Positions 8,821-23,462 of a stretch of 64,000 bases of DNA are shown one piece after another (positions within the stretch are counted from its first letter, which is position 1; the number at the start of each line of letters is the position of its first letter). The notes under the pieces were generated by a model. It did no database searches. It was not told the origin of the DNA and was given only the letters and a program-made list of their open reading frames with translations. Location of the stretch: NCBI GenBank assembly GCA_963718635.1, contig OY970367.1, forward strand, positions 868,001 through 932,000. The letters run 5' to 3'. The DNA comes from JAIOQJ01 sp963718635 (GTDB lineage: Bacteria; Planctomycetota; Planctomycetia; Gemmatales; Gemmataceae). The translations under genes and the position numbers were made by a program.

Positions 8821-8849
8821 TTGCCCTTACGTGAAATTCATGCTATTAT
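8821..8849 (+). promoter_or_regulatory. Sigma-70-type promoter of the kinase gene
   Basis: TTGCCC (8821-8826), a 17-base spacer and TATTAT (8844-8849) match the housekeeping consensus well. The -10 ends 49 bases before the TTG start at 8899, which supports that start over in-frame codons upstream. Confidence 0.55.
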
Positions 8850-8898
8850 CTCATCTACGGCTTGCACCCCGCTGACTCAACCCCCGGAGTCTATCCTC

Positions 8899-10185
8899 TT
8901 GTCCGTTCAACCGCAAACGGCCGATGAGCTGCTGTTGCTCATCGAGCGCAGCGGGCTTGTGCCACTCGAGCAAATCAAACAAAAGCTCGGCGGGCAGAGT
9001 CCCGGCGACGAAGCACTACCCTTTGCAAAACGCCTAATCAAAGCAGGCCTGCTGACCACTTTTCAAGCGGACAATTTGTTGCAGGGCAAGTCGCGGGGTT
9101 TTTTTCTCGGCAAGTATCGCATCTTGAAAAGGCTCGGCGGCGGCGCCACTGCCGGCGTGTTCCTATGCGAACATCAGATCATGAAGAGCCGGGTCGCGAT
9201 CAAAGTTCTCGATGCCCAGTTGCTTCGCGACGACGAACATATGCTTCAACGGTTCCGCCGTGAAGCGCGGGCCGCCGCAGCGCTGGATCATCCGAACATC
9301 GTCCGCACGATCGACCTCGATGAAGACAATGGGCGTCACTTTCTGGTCATGGAGTTCGTCGAAGGCGTGACCCTGAACGATTGGCTGGAAAAGCATCCGC
9401 AGCCGGTGATCGCCGAAGTCGTGCAAATGATCCAACAAGCGGCGGTCGGCTTGCAACATATTCATGAATCGAACTTGATCCATCGCGATCTCAAGCCGAC
9501 GAATCTCCTCATCGATGGCGAGGGCACGGTCAAGATTCTCGACCTCGGCTTGGCTCGCTTCACCGATGATCGGCACGATGATCTGACCCAGATGCAAGGT
9601 CACAACATCATGGGCACGGTCGATTTCATGTCTCCCGAGCAGGCGGATGGCAACCGCGAAATCGACATCCGCGCCGACATATATAGCTTAGGCGCTACCC
9701 TTTATTACCTTCTGAGCGGCGGGACGGCTCCCTTTCCCGATTGCTCAGTCGGCGTCAAGATGATGGCCATTCAGTTCCAAGAGCCCAGGCGGCTCACCGA
9801 GTTTCGGGCGGAGGTAGACCCGAACCTTGAACAGATCATCGGCCGAATGATGGCGAAGCAGCCGGAGCAACGCTTACAAACTCCCGAAGAGGCCGTGCTC
9901 GCCCTACAAGCTTGGTTAGATCGCGTGCCGGGTACTGTTGAACCCGCATCGTCCCAGTCTTTCCGAAAGCAGGACCTTGAAGATTCTGAGCCGATTCCGA
10001 TGGCGGTAATGGTCGGCCCTGCTTTGCCGGTTTCACCAACAACGAGAACGCGGCGGCGCACGCTACTCTGGCTGCTTCGAGCGGCCGGACTTCTGATTCT
10101 GGTTGGCGCCTTGATCGCTCTTAAACCTTGGTCGAACGGTACCCGCGCCGCTGCCCAAACGAATGATGCGAAGAATACGCGTTGA
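8899..10185 (+). CDS. Membrane-anchored Ser/Thr protein kinase
   Basis: Hanks-type kinase of 428 residues. Start TTG 8899 has GGAG 9 bases upstream and a promoter just before it; an open frame reaching back to 8743 would begin inside the long hairpin. An N-terminal helical region (1-65) precedes the kinase domain: glycine-rich loop LGGGATAGVF (79-88), VAIK lysine (102), catalytic HRDLKPTN (195-202) and the metal-binding DLG (215-217, Leu in place of Phe as is common in bacteria), then MSPEQ and DIYSLG. All catalytic residues are present, so it should be active. A single membrane segment (LLWLLRAAGLLILVGALIA, about 385-405) puts the kinase in the cytoplasm with a short outer tail; there is no sensor domain outside. 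Substrate unknown. Confidence 0.92.
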   Translation: MSVQPQTADELLLLIERSGLVPLEQIKQKLGGQSPGDEALPFAKRLIKAGLLTTFQADNLLQGKSRGFFLGKYRILKRLGGGATAGVFLCEHQIMKSRVAIKVLDAQLLRDDEHMLQRFRREARAAAALDHPNIVRTIDLDEDNGRHFLVMEFVEGVTLNDWLEKHPQPVIAEVVQMIQQAAVGLQHIHESNLIHRDLKPTNLLIDGEGTVKILDLGLARFTDDRHDDLTQMQGHNIMGTVDFMSPEQADGNREIDIRADIYSLGATLYYLLSGGTAPFPDCSVGVKMMAIQFQEPRRLTEFRAEVDPNLEQIIGRMMAKQPEQRLQTPEEAVLALQAWLDRVPGTVEPASSQSFRKQDLEDSEPIPMAVMVGPALPVSPTTRTRRRTLLWLLRAAGLLILVGALIALKPWSNGTRAAAQTNDAKNTR

Positions 10186-10229
10186 GTCTTCGAAGACGTC
10201 AAGCGAAGAGTCGTTTAGCCCGACACGAA

Positions 10230-10275
10230 GGTTTTGCGCAGGGGCTACGTCGGAAAACGCTCCCTGCGCAAAGCC
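10230..10275. terminator. Hairpin after the kinase gene
   Basis: GGTTTTGCGCAGGG (10230-10243) pairs with CCCTGCGCAAAGCC (10262-10275), one mismatch in 14, loop of 18 bases. It sits 45 bases after the kinase stop. There is no T-tract, so termination is inferred from position only. Confidence 0.45.
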
Positions 10276-10397
10276 TAAAGGTCGCGGCTAACCCGCTTTC
10301 AATATAGTCCCATCTTGTTTTCAACCCATTTTTGCGGAAGATATATACCGTCTGAGCCCGCACTTTGGATGCAACGCACTTTCAGGAGTAGAACAAC

Positions 10398-11466
10398 ATG
10401 AGTTGGAAACAAAATAGGATGGCGCTGGTCATCTGTCTCGCCGCTCTTTTAGGAGGGCAGTCGTACGCATCGGAGTTGAGCGACAGCTTAAAGAAAGGGA
10501 GGCGCGGAACTGAAGTCAGCGGGGCCGCTCGCTTTTGGGCCGGACGGCATCTTGTTCGTCGGCGATCCGGTCGGCGCTACGATCTTCGCGTTTGGCACGA
10601 ACGACACCGCCGCCGGTTCAAAAGAAGCAATCAAGATCGAAAAGATTACAGAGAAGATCGGCAGTCTTCTGGGCGCTGCGGGTTCAGAAATCGCCATCAA
10701 CGACTTCAAAGTGAACCCGGCTTCCGGGAATCTTTATTTCTCTGTGATGCGCGGCAAAGGCAACGGCGCGATTCCGGCTATCGTCAAGCTCGATCGCGCG
10801 GGGAAGTTCAGCCTGATTGAAACCAAGGAACTTCCTTTTGCCTCAATCAAACTGGCCAATGCCAGTGAGAAGCAACGAACGGAAGCCATTACCGGCCTGG
10901 CCTACACCAATGGCCGTGTTCTCGTGGCCGGGTTATCGAACGAAGAATTCGCTTCCAACCTGCGAGCCATCCCCTTCCCGTTCAAAGATGCCGATCGCGG
11001 GAGCAGCGTGGAAATTTATCACGGCGCCCATGGCCAATTTGAAACCAAATCGCCGGTCCGAACATTCACGATCTACGACATCGCTGGACAAACTAATGTC
11101 TTAGCCGCCTATCAATGCACACCGCTGGTAACCTTCCCACTCGACTCTCTGAAGACGGGCGAGAAAGTTCGTGGCAACACCATTGCCGAGCTGGGAAATG
11201 GGAACCGGCCGCTCGATATGATCGTTTATTCCAAAGAAGGCAAAGACTATCTGTTGCTGGCCAACAACAAGCGCGGCGTGATGAAGATCAAGCTCGAAGG
11301 CATTGTCAAGGCGGAAGCGATCACCAAGAAGGTGCCGCCTGCCACCGGCTTGCCTTATGACACGATTGCCGAGCTTAAAGATGTTGTCCAGCTCGATAAA
11401 CTGGACAACGAACGAGCCGTCATTCTCACAGGAGCGGGGACGCTTGAGAGCGTGACGTTGCCGTAA
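10398..11466 (+). CDS. Secreted beta-propeller-like protein, frameshifted near residue 33
   Basis: ATG 10398 has AGGAG upstream and encodes a signal peptide (residues 1-26, ending QSYASE). After SLKKG the frame is lost; the protein continues one frame over as GAELKSAGPLAFGPDGILFV. Removing one G from GGG at 10497-10499 joins the two parts into a 355-residue protein. The mature part has repeated short motifs (FGPDGILFVGDP, SGNLYFSVMRG, ITGLAYTNGRVLVAGL, RPLDMIVY) that resemble NHL or WD-like propeller blades, though no family is certain. Read literally, an internal start at 10552 would yield a protein without a signal peptide. It follows the kinase gene by 212 bases and probably has its own promoter. 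Confidence 0.7.
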
Positions 11467-11492
11467 ATCGACGCGACAAGATGTGTGATTTA

Positions 11493-11559
11493 GGCGAGCG
11501 TGGAATCGTAAGGCCGTCGTGAAATCTCAACACGTCGGCCTTAGGATTCGACGCTCGCC
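11493..11559. repeat. Hairpin between the propeller-like gene and the oxidoreductase gene
   Basis: GGCGAGCGTGGAATCGTAAG on the left pairs with TTAGGATTCGACGCTCGCC on the right over about 29 bases with three mismatches, around a 9-base loop. It begins 27 bases after the upstream stop and may terminate that transcript. Confidence 0.6.
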
Positions 11560-11620
11560 TTTAGACTCAGAGACGGCGCCCTGTCATCTATTCACCCGAT
11601 TAGTTGTAAGAGGCTCACTT

Positions 11621-12685
11621 ATGCCTGCGGCCGATGGCAAACTAGGTTTCTGCATTGTCGGCTGCGGCATGATCGCCCGTTTCCATGCTAGAGCTCTAGC
11701 TGAAGTTTTCGGCGCCAAGCTGACCGCGTTGGTATCGCGTTCGGCTACGAGCGCAGAGGCCATGATTGCTGAGTTGAGCCTTTCCGGCGTATCTGTTTAC
11801 AACGATCTGGCCTCAGCGCTGAAAGATCGCCGCGTTGACGTTGTCATTATCACTACTCCCTCGGGCGCTCATCTTGAGCCGGCCATAGCAGCCGCCTCTG
11901 CCGGGAAGCACGTCGTTGTTGAAAAGCCCTTGGAGATTTCGCCCGAGCGCTGCGACCGCATCATCGATGCTTGCGAACGTTACGGCGTCAAACTCTGCAC
12001 CATCTTTCCCTCGCGATTCCACGATGCAAATATCGCACTGCATGAAGCGGTCGCTCAAGGCCGTTTTGGCAGGTTGACGTTGGGCGAAACAACCTGCAAA
12101 TGGTGGCGGACCCAACAGTACTACGACGAAGGCGGTTGGAAAGGGACGCAAGCGCTCGATGGCGGCGGCGCGCTAATGAACCAGGCCATTCACAATGTCG
12201 ATCTGCTTTTATGGATGATGGGCGAGGCCAATCAGGTGACGGGTTTTACCGCTACCCTCGCACACGAACGGATTGAGGTGGAAGACACGGCCGTTGCTTG
12301 CATCCGTTTCGCCAGCGGGGCGCTTGGCGTTATCCAGGCGACAACCAGTGTCCATCCCGGCCTGCCGAAGACCATCGGCATTCATGGCGATCGTGGAACC
12401 GCCGTGATCGAACAAGAAGACGTTCTGCGCTGGGATTTTCTCACCCCGTTAGCAGAAGATGAGGCTATCCGCGCTCGTTTTGCTCAAAAGGTCGGCGCAT
12501 CCGGGGGCGCGGCTGACCCGAAATCGATTTCGCACCAAGGGCACGCCCGCCAACTGGCCGACTTTGTTGACGCGATCCAAAACCATTCCGCGCCCCGCGT
12601 CGATGGCCGCGAAGGACGCAAAGCGGTTGCCTTGATCTGCGCGATCTATGAATCGATGCGCACGGGACGAGCTGTGGAACTGTAA
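11621..12685 (+). CDS. Gfo/Idh/MocA family oxidoreductase
   Basis: NAD(P)-dependent dehydrogenase of 354 residues acting on an unknown sugar, inositol or related alcohol. ATG 11621 follows AAGAGG by about 8 bases; the open frame upstream crosses the hairpin and is not part of the gene. The Rossmann nucleotide-binding motif is FCIVGCGMIARFHARAL (about 9-25). The family's conserved EKPLE lysine motif follows VVV at about 103. The C-terminal alpha/beta domain contains GGGALMNQAIHNVDLLLWMM, where the His is the usual catalytic-site residue. No signal peptide is seen, so it is cytoplasmic, unlike many planctomycete paralogues that have a Tat leader. It is isolated from other sugar genes, so substrate cannot be inferred. 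Confidence 0.92.
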   Translation: MPAADGKLGFCIVGCGMIARFHARALAEVFGAKLTALVSRSATSAEAMIAELSLSGVSVYNDLASALKDRRVDVVIITTPSGAHLEPAIAAASAGKHVVVEKPLEISPERCDRIIDACERYGVKLCTIFPSRFHDANIALHEAVAQGRFGRLTLGETTCKWWRTQQYYDEGGWKGTQALDGGGALMNQAIHNVDLLLWMMGEANQVTGFTATLAHERIEVEDTAVACIRFASGALGVIQATTSVHPGLPKTIGIHGDRGTAVIEQEDVLRWDFLTPLAEDEAIRARFAQKVGASGGAADPKSISHQGHARQLADFVDAIQNHSAPRVDGREGRKAVALICAIYESMRTGRAVEL

Positions 12686-12865
12686 GGCATCTCACTGCAA
12701 TTGATCTCTCTTTTTTTGCCTGTGAACCACTTCAATTCCTCACCTATTTCAGGCCTCAGTCTGGTAATTATTGCCGGGCGCAAATTTTTGACGCCGCGCG
12801 ATTTTATGAGCTACATTTCGGCGCAAGGTTAGGATCTGCATCGCTAAAATAATCAAAAGGCAACA

Positions 12866-13256
12866 ATGGCTTCGCAGGTGTTATTGGTCGATGACGATGA
12901 TTTCGCGCGCTGCTTCGTGAAGACGGTTTTGCTCCGTTCCGGCTACGAAGTCATCGAGGCGTCCGATGTCGCTGGTGCGTTGGGCACTGCTGAAGTCAGT
13001 CAGCTTTCGGCCGTGGTGACTGATTGGAATCTTCCCGACGGAAATGGCGGCGACCTCGCCCGTTTACTGCACGAGCGCTCGGCTAATCTTCCGATAGTTT
13101 TAATCAGCGGCGATGCCCTTGAAGTTGATTCTCTGCCTGGCGGCGTCGAAAAAGAGTTTGCCGCGATCTTGCAAAAGCCCTTCTCTCCCTCGAAGCTCGA
13201 ACGCGTTTTGGGCGTCGCAATTGATGGCCAAGCCAACCGCGCAGCGAAATTTTCCA

Positions 13257-13270
<14 letters not shown>
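12866..13270 (+). CDS. Stand-alone response regulator receiver protein
   Basis: Single receiver domain of 134 residues without an output domain. Acidic cluster DDDD at 9-12, phosphoacceptor Asp53 in VVTDWNLPDG, Ser in PIVLISGD and Lys in ILQKPFSP are all present, so it should accept phosphate. The last 14 bases overlap the start of the large hybrid kinase gene, which indicates translational coupling and makes that kinase, or its HPt module, the likely phosphate donor. CheY-like or phosphorelay intermediate roles are both possible. Confidence 0.9.
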
Positions 13271-18498
<5,228 letters not shown>

Positions 18499-18512
<14 letters not shown>

Positions 18513-18831
18513 CAGCGATGAAGGCTTCGCCCGCAAGATGGCTGACTTGTTCCTGTCCAATTGCCCGCGCTGGCTGGGGGATATCCGCCATGCCGTCCAA
18601 GCAGGCGATAAGAAGAAACTGCACATGGCCGCGCACTCCTTGAAGGGCGCCATCGGGCAATTCACCGAGGCGAGCCCTCATCAATTAGCTCAGAGGCTGG
18701 AAGAAATCGGCAAGCACGGCAGCATCTCCGATGCAGACTCGACGCTTATTCAGCTCGAAACAGCATTGCACGGCTTGCAGCAATCGTTGCGCACAACGTT
18801 TGAAGAGACGGCTGCTCTGGAATTCAAGTAG
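18499..18831 (+). CDS. HPt phosphotransfer domain, probably the severed C-terminus of the kinase
   Basis: HPt helical-bundle domain with the phosphorylatable His in AAHSLKGAIGQF. It overlaps the hybrid kinase stop by 14 bases in the +1 frame. As a separate gene ATG 18499 would be the start, but no ribosome site is visible. In the same frame, upstream codons read DRHQLMSNFDSDEG, which looks like the usual linker helix leading into a fused HPt. Removing one base around 18480-18484 gives EPDRHQLMSNFDSDEG and a continuous protein. The HPt would relay phosphate from the receivers of the kinase to the stand-alone regulator at 12866-13270. Confidence 0.8.
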
Positions 18832-18855
18832 AGCGGTTGCGGGTACTCAACGCAG

Positions 18856-18912
18856 TTTGCGAAACCCACACCGAAGCGGCCGTATTCAGGTCGAACGGGT
18901 GGGTTTCGCAAA
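18856..18912. terminator. Hairpin between convergent genes
   Basis: TTTGCGAAACCCAC (18856-18869) and GTGGGTTTCGCAAA (18899-18912) pair perfectly over 14 bases. It lies 24 bases after the HPt stop and 23 bases before the end of the HEAT-like gene on the other strand, so it could serve both. A related hairpin occupies the same convergent position at 24278-24316. Confidence 0.6.
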
Positions 18913-18935
18913 GCCTTCACCCACCCTACGAAGCA

Positions 18936-21363
18936 TCAGCGCCGGCTCATTCGCTCCTGCTCCGCCAGCCGTTCCAGCGAACGGATGAGCGATCCGCCGC
19001 TGACCAACAATTCTTCGTTGTTAAAGCGAACCAGGTTGCACCGGTTTTTTTTATCGCCGTTCCGGAAGTAGGCGGTGTACAGACACGGCAGCAGAGCGGT
19101 GTCTTTGACATCACGGGGGTTAAGAGACAATAACTGATAGTCGCCATCTACCAGCACGCGCTGAATCAGGCGTTTGCGCACGCGTTCGGTGACGCCGCCA
19201 ATACGGACCATAGCCACAATCGCTTCCCATTCACGATCCAAGTCATCATCGCCCAAAAACTTTTCGAGCTCAGGCACGGCCGCGCGCGCCTCGGCCTATT
19301 TGTTGCAACGCGGAAATGGCCAGGCTCTGTATGCTCGAGTCGCAATCCATTAAAAAGGGCAGGATCTCGCGAACGAGACTGACGGCGGCCGGCCCGATAG
19401 CCTCGATGGCAATCAACGCATCGCTATGTTCAGCGGATTTCTTATCACTCAGCACTCCCTTTAAAACCGCTAACAGCTGTGGCCGCAGATCGTGGCGCAT
19501 ACGGCCCGAGGCGCTGGGGGGATCGGTATGCCAAAGGGTGTAGGCTAGCCGTGCCTTGATCGGCAGCTTGGTCGTCGCTAGTTCTCGGCGTAATTCCTCA
19601 TTTATCATCGTCCAGTTGCCGCGCTGGCGCAGATAGCCTTGTACCTCGTTCGTCCAGTTGGCGGTCGGATCGCGCAACATCGGCAACAGCGAAGTTTCAA
19701 AGGGCATAACGACGTTTGCACATGCTGCACGTCTGCCCTTGTTTTCATAACCAGCCAGAGCGTTCAACGCTTGATGCTTCAGCTGGTCGTCCTGGGCGTG
19801 TTCCGCGATGTCTTGCAACACCGGCAGGGACTGCTCCCTAGCACATTCCGGATTCATTTGAAGAAGCGTGACTGCCGCTACGATGCGCACGCTCAAGTCG
19901 GGATCGGCCAGACGGCCTTCGAAAAAGGAGATAGCTGCATCACTTGGATAATAATTCGCAACGAGAGAATTTAGGACTTCGGCCTGCCTCCCGCCGCACT
20001 CGATGAGTCTCAAACAAGTGGCCTCGGCCGCTGGGCCAAGCCGACAGAGGTGCTGCGTTAGGTTCTCTGATGCCCCTGATTGATGCACGGCTTCTTCCAC
20101 CTCGGGCAAGATCTCCAAGCAATCGCGACCGAAACGGCCAAATACGGCAGTGCCTCGGAACGCGTGATCCGTTGCCGTTACAAAATAACGCAGGATAGCC
20201 AGTCGTACCTCCTTCGGCGCCGTCGGTCCGATCACGGCAATGGCCGCGAACCCATGCGGCAAGAGTGTCGATTCACGCTTTAGCGTGCGCAGTGCATCAG
20301 CCGCAGCGTCGCAGGCCAAGGGACCCAGGCATTGCAGCGATTCCCAAGTAGCCCAACGGTCGGCCTCATCGAGATCGCACAAGCCGCGTCGCCAGACTTT
20401 CAAAGGCGCCGGGTCAACTGGGTCAATATGGCGCAGCGCCTGGGCGGCCGCCAGTTGAATGCGGAAATCAGGATCGCGAAAGAGTTTCTTCAGCGCGGGA
20501 ATGCACGAAATAGCCGGGCTGCCGCGATCGGCCAAGTCATCAAGCGCTTGTAGGCGGACCTTCAGTTGGGCATGGTCCGTGCGCTCGACCAAGTCTGCCA
20601 GGGACTCGTCAGCGCCACGGCCCCAGGCGACGAAATTTTTCGAAAAATCGCTCCGCGGAGCGTTGATAATTTTGGAGCTCGCCGCAATCTGCCACGTGCG
20701 ACCCGGCGACCGCAGTAATGATACATAACTATTAGACGGGAGGCCCCAGCCCCAATGCACGTAATTGCCCGGCGCGATGGCCGGGATGACCACTTGCTTC
20801 CCGTTCATAATGGCCGCGCACGACTTGCATAACTCCGACACACTGCCGCTGAAATGCTCTGTGCTTTTGGTTGAGATGCCTTCCAGTCGATAACTGCCTT
20901 TTTCGTGAATCGCCATGAACCAGCCGCGACCGGTACACACCGTAATAGTGTGAGGCCCAATGAATGCGACAGCTTCTTCACCCAGCTTGGCCCACTCACG
21001 CACGGCCCGTAATGATGCGGGGTCGGACTTGGGTGTTGTCAATCGATAGGCTTTCTTTGGTCCTTCGCCTTTCAGAGCCTTGATCTGCTGAAGTCGAAAC
21101 GATGACTTTTTCGTATTGCTCCGTACAACTTGAGTCACATTCAAATGCACGATCGATTCCGACTGTTCAATCAGCGCGCCTAACGTTTCGGTCTTGAAGA
21201 CTGCGTTGCCAAGCTGGCCACCGCGATTTAGCCCAACCAGCCGTCCTCCTGCGCCACCATCGTTTAGCTCTCGAGTGATGCTTTCGATGACATCCGGCGT
21301 CTGTCCAGATGCCGGCGCGACCGCGATAATCGACAAGACGCCAAGGCTTAAGAAGAATCGCAT
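18936..21363 (-). CDS. Secreted HEAT-repeat-like protein, frameshifted near its C-terminus
   Basis: ATG 21363 has GGAGAG 7 bases upstream and encodes a signal peptide (RFFLSLGVLSIIAVAPASGQ). The mature protein has a beta region of about 200 residues, then HEAT-like helical pairs (SPAISCIPALKKLFRDPDF, RIQLAAAQALRHIDPVDPAP, IEAIGPAAVSLVREILPFL). The first frame stops at 19270 after QQIGRGARGRA, while the next frame continues as ARAAVPELEKFLGDDD, a typical HEAT helix. Removing one C from 19289-19290 (plus strand) restores an 808-residue protein. HEAT arrays mediate protein-protein contact; no partner is evident. An upstream in-frame ATG at 21477 lacks a signal peptide and is less likely. Confidence 0.75.
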
Positions 21364-21529
21364 GAAGTCTCTCCGAGCCGACTGCGCAAAATGGGAACGA
21401 AGTTGCGGGCTGGTCATCCTTTGAACGCTCCAGAACATTGTATGTTGGCGCAAACCGGATGTTCCGTTGAAAAACATTTGCTAGAATCAAACTGATTCGC
21501 AACCGCATTTCGTTTCCGGAGGCCCCTGC

Positions 21530-22376
21530 ATGTTCGAACGCATCTCGAACGGTTTTTCCATGGCCCGCAGCAGTTGGGGAGTGATCATGAGCGACAAAAA
21601 GTTGCTCATCTTTCCCCTCGTCAGCGGCCTGCTTTTTCTGATCGTGGCCGCCAGTTTCTGGATCCCCATCAGCGTCCTGCACATGCAGGGTCGGATCAAC
21701 GTCCTTGATGGCGACGGCCACCCGCAGCCTTGGTTTTACCCGGTTATCTTTGCGTTCTACCTCTGCACCAACTTCGTGATTATCTTTTGCAACGCCGCGC
21801 TGGTCAGCTGTTCGCTGTTGAAGTTCCATGGCCAGACGGCCACCGTCGGCGATGGCTTCCGCGCGGCCATGGCCCGCTTGCCGCAGATCTTCGCCTGGGC
21901 TTGTCTCCGCCACCGTTGGCCTGCTGCTCAAGCTGATCGAAAATGCCGGCGAGAAAGTGGGCGAAATCGTTTCAGGCCTTCTCGGCACGGCTTGGTCAGT
22001 CATGACTTATTTCGTGGTGCCGATCCTAGTTGTCGAAAAGATTGGCCCGTTCGACGCGGTAAGCCGTTCGGTCTCGATCATGAAGAGAACTTGGGGCGAA
22101 GCCCTCGTCGGCAAAGTCGGCATGGGCTTGTTCCTCTTTTTACTTTCATTGCCAATTTTCGGTTTGGGCATCGTGGGCTTCATCGCGCTCGCGCATTCAC
22201 CGTTGCTCGGCGCGATTATCCTGTGTGCCACCGGCATCACGTTTTTGATTTATCTGGCTGTCAGCGCTGCCATGCACACGATCTTCCTCACGGCGGTCTA
22301 TCAGTACGCTACCAGTGAGAGGGTGCCGGAGGGGTTTAACCAAGAACGATTGGCTCATGCTTCCGCTTCGAAGTAG
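21530..22376 (+). CDS. DUF6159-like integral membrane protein, frameshifted
   Basis: Polytopic membrane protein of about 281 residues after repair. ATG 21530 follows GGAGGC by a short gap. The N-terminal part (MFERISNGFSMARSSWGVIM, then LLIFPLVSGLLFLIVAASFW) and the C-terminal part (FLIYLAVSAAMHTIFLTAVY, YATSERVPEGF) match the general shape of DUF6159 proteins, but lie in different frames. The first frame loses similarity after PQIFAWA; the next begins LVSATVGLLLKLIENAG. One extra G in GGG at 21897-21899 explains it. Five or six membrane segments are visible. Function of the family is unknown. It is divergent from the HEAT-like gene, with about 165 bases between starts. Confidence 0.75.
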
Positions 22377-22382
22377 CGCGTG

Positions 22383-22760
22383 GTCGCCTTTCGCTCCGCG
22401 AAAGTTCTTTGACGAGCATTGAGTGCTTGTGGGAAATATTTCCCACGGGCACTCGGTCAGTCCGACAGGCGATTGATCGTCCCGTGTTTGATCGTTATTG
22501 ATTCCACAATCCGAATTCCTCACTCCGCATTTCCCGACGCACGTTTTCCCACGATTTTCACGCGTTTTGCCTTCTGGAAATATTTCCAGAAGGCGGTCGC
22601 GTCAGAATGACGGGCGATTGAATGTCTAGCGTTTGATTGTAGTTAATTCCCCAATCCGAATTCCGCATTTCGCAATTCTCGCGTTCGTTTTCCCACGATT
22701 TTCTCGCGAAGTCCCTTCAGGAAATATTTCCTGAAGGGACTTCGCGAAACGCTTACTGTC
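22383..22760. repeat. Three-palindrome array with 144-bp period
   Basis: This gene-free stretch holds three palindromes sharing the core GGAAATATTTCC at 22432-22443, 22576-22587 and 22720-22731, exactly 144 bases apart. Outer arms differ: GAGTGCTTGT/ACGGGCACTC, GCCTTCT/AGAAGGC and GCGAAGTCCCTTCA/TGAAGGGACTTCGC, yet each is self-complementary. Spacers are related direct repeats with AATCCGAATTCC and GTTTTCCCACGATTTTC landmarks. A small hairpin TTTCGCTCCGCGAAA opens the region (22390-22404). The rest, to 22919, contains GACCGTGAGGAAG and AACGGTCACGGCTC, a further loose inverted repeat, and no gene. Confidence 0.85.
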
Positions 22761-22919
22761 TGTCATCAGAGGCACGACCGTGAGGAAGTGAAGGTACATC
22801 GCTCTCTAACTAACGGTCACGGCTCTGACGTCGGTTCTGACGACATCCGTCCATCCTAACTTAGGCGCGCTCGAAAATGTTTTGGCCGGAAATGGTTAGC
22901 CAAGTTCAAACGGTCACAA

Positions 22920-23276
22920 TCATAAGCTCATCAGATAGCCGATCATCGCCACGCCCAATGCCGACAGCACCAGAGCGGCGGTGAGGGCGAGCGACCACGA
23001 TGGCACGCGATCGGGCTCACCGCGTTCGTAGCGTTTAAGGAACAAGCGATACTCGGCGGCGGCGAGCAGGTTGACGGCAACACCCAGCACGATCAAGCCC
23101 GTGCCAAGCCAGAGCGATAGGCCTACCGAGTGTCTGGGAAGATCGGGAGCGGCGGCGGCAAGTTCCCTCAGGAATAGACCGAAACGGGCAACGACGAAGC
23201 CGAAGCCCATCATCGACAGCCCGGTACGAGCCAGGCGAACGCGCGGATCTCTATTTTGGGCTGATAGATCGTTCAT
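22920..23276 (-). CDS. DUF202 (YidH-type) small membrane protein
   Basis: 118 residues. ATG 23276 has GAGG about 8 bases upstream; the open frame continues upstream through a tandem repeat, which is not coding. The sequence RDPRVRLARTGLSMMGFGFV is the conserved DUF202 opening (charged loop, then first membrane helix), followed by a second helix (LSLWLGTGLIVLGVAVNLL) and a third (ALTAALVLSALGVAMIGYL). DUF202 proteins sit in the inner membrane and their role is not settled. It is transcribed divergently from the lipoprotein gene, with a 7-bp tandem repeat between them. Confidence 0.85.
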   Translation of the reverse strand: MNDLSAQNRDPRVRLARTGLSMMGFGFVVARFGLFLRELAAAAPDLPRHSVGLSLWLGTGLIVLGVAVNLLAAAEYRLFLKRYERGEPDRVPSWSLALTAALVLSALGVAMIGYLMSL

Positions 23277-23325
23277 GGCTATCGCCTCAGTTCGGTAAAA
23301 GTGATGCAGTAATTTATATCCGATC

Positions 23326-23373
23326 CGAACTCGGAACTCGGAACTCGGAACTCGGAACTCGCAACTCGGAACT
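23326..23373. repeat. Heptanucleotide tandem repeat (ACTCGGA)n
   Basis: About seven copies of ACTCGGA, the sixth with one change (ACTCGCA). It lies between the divergent starts of the DUF202 gene (23276) and the lipoprotein gene (23463), where copy-number changes would alter promoter spacing. Confidence 0.85.
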
Positions 23374-23462
23374 AACCCTTTCCCAATCGGCTCAAGTGGC
23401 ATAACCGGAACAGCCGATACATCCGATAAGGTTTCACGCCTCTCGGAAATTGGGAGATCGAA

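Noticed and set aside
8743..8898. Upstream start for the Ser/Thr kinase
   Set aside because: It would begin inside a long hairpin and upstream of a good promoter; the TTG at 8899 has a ribosome site.
22383..22760. CRISPR array
   Set aside because: Only three units, 144-base period, palindromic units with changing arms and related spacers; no cas genes nearby.
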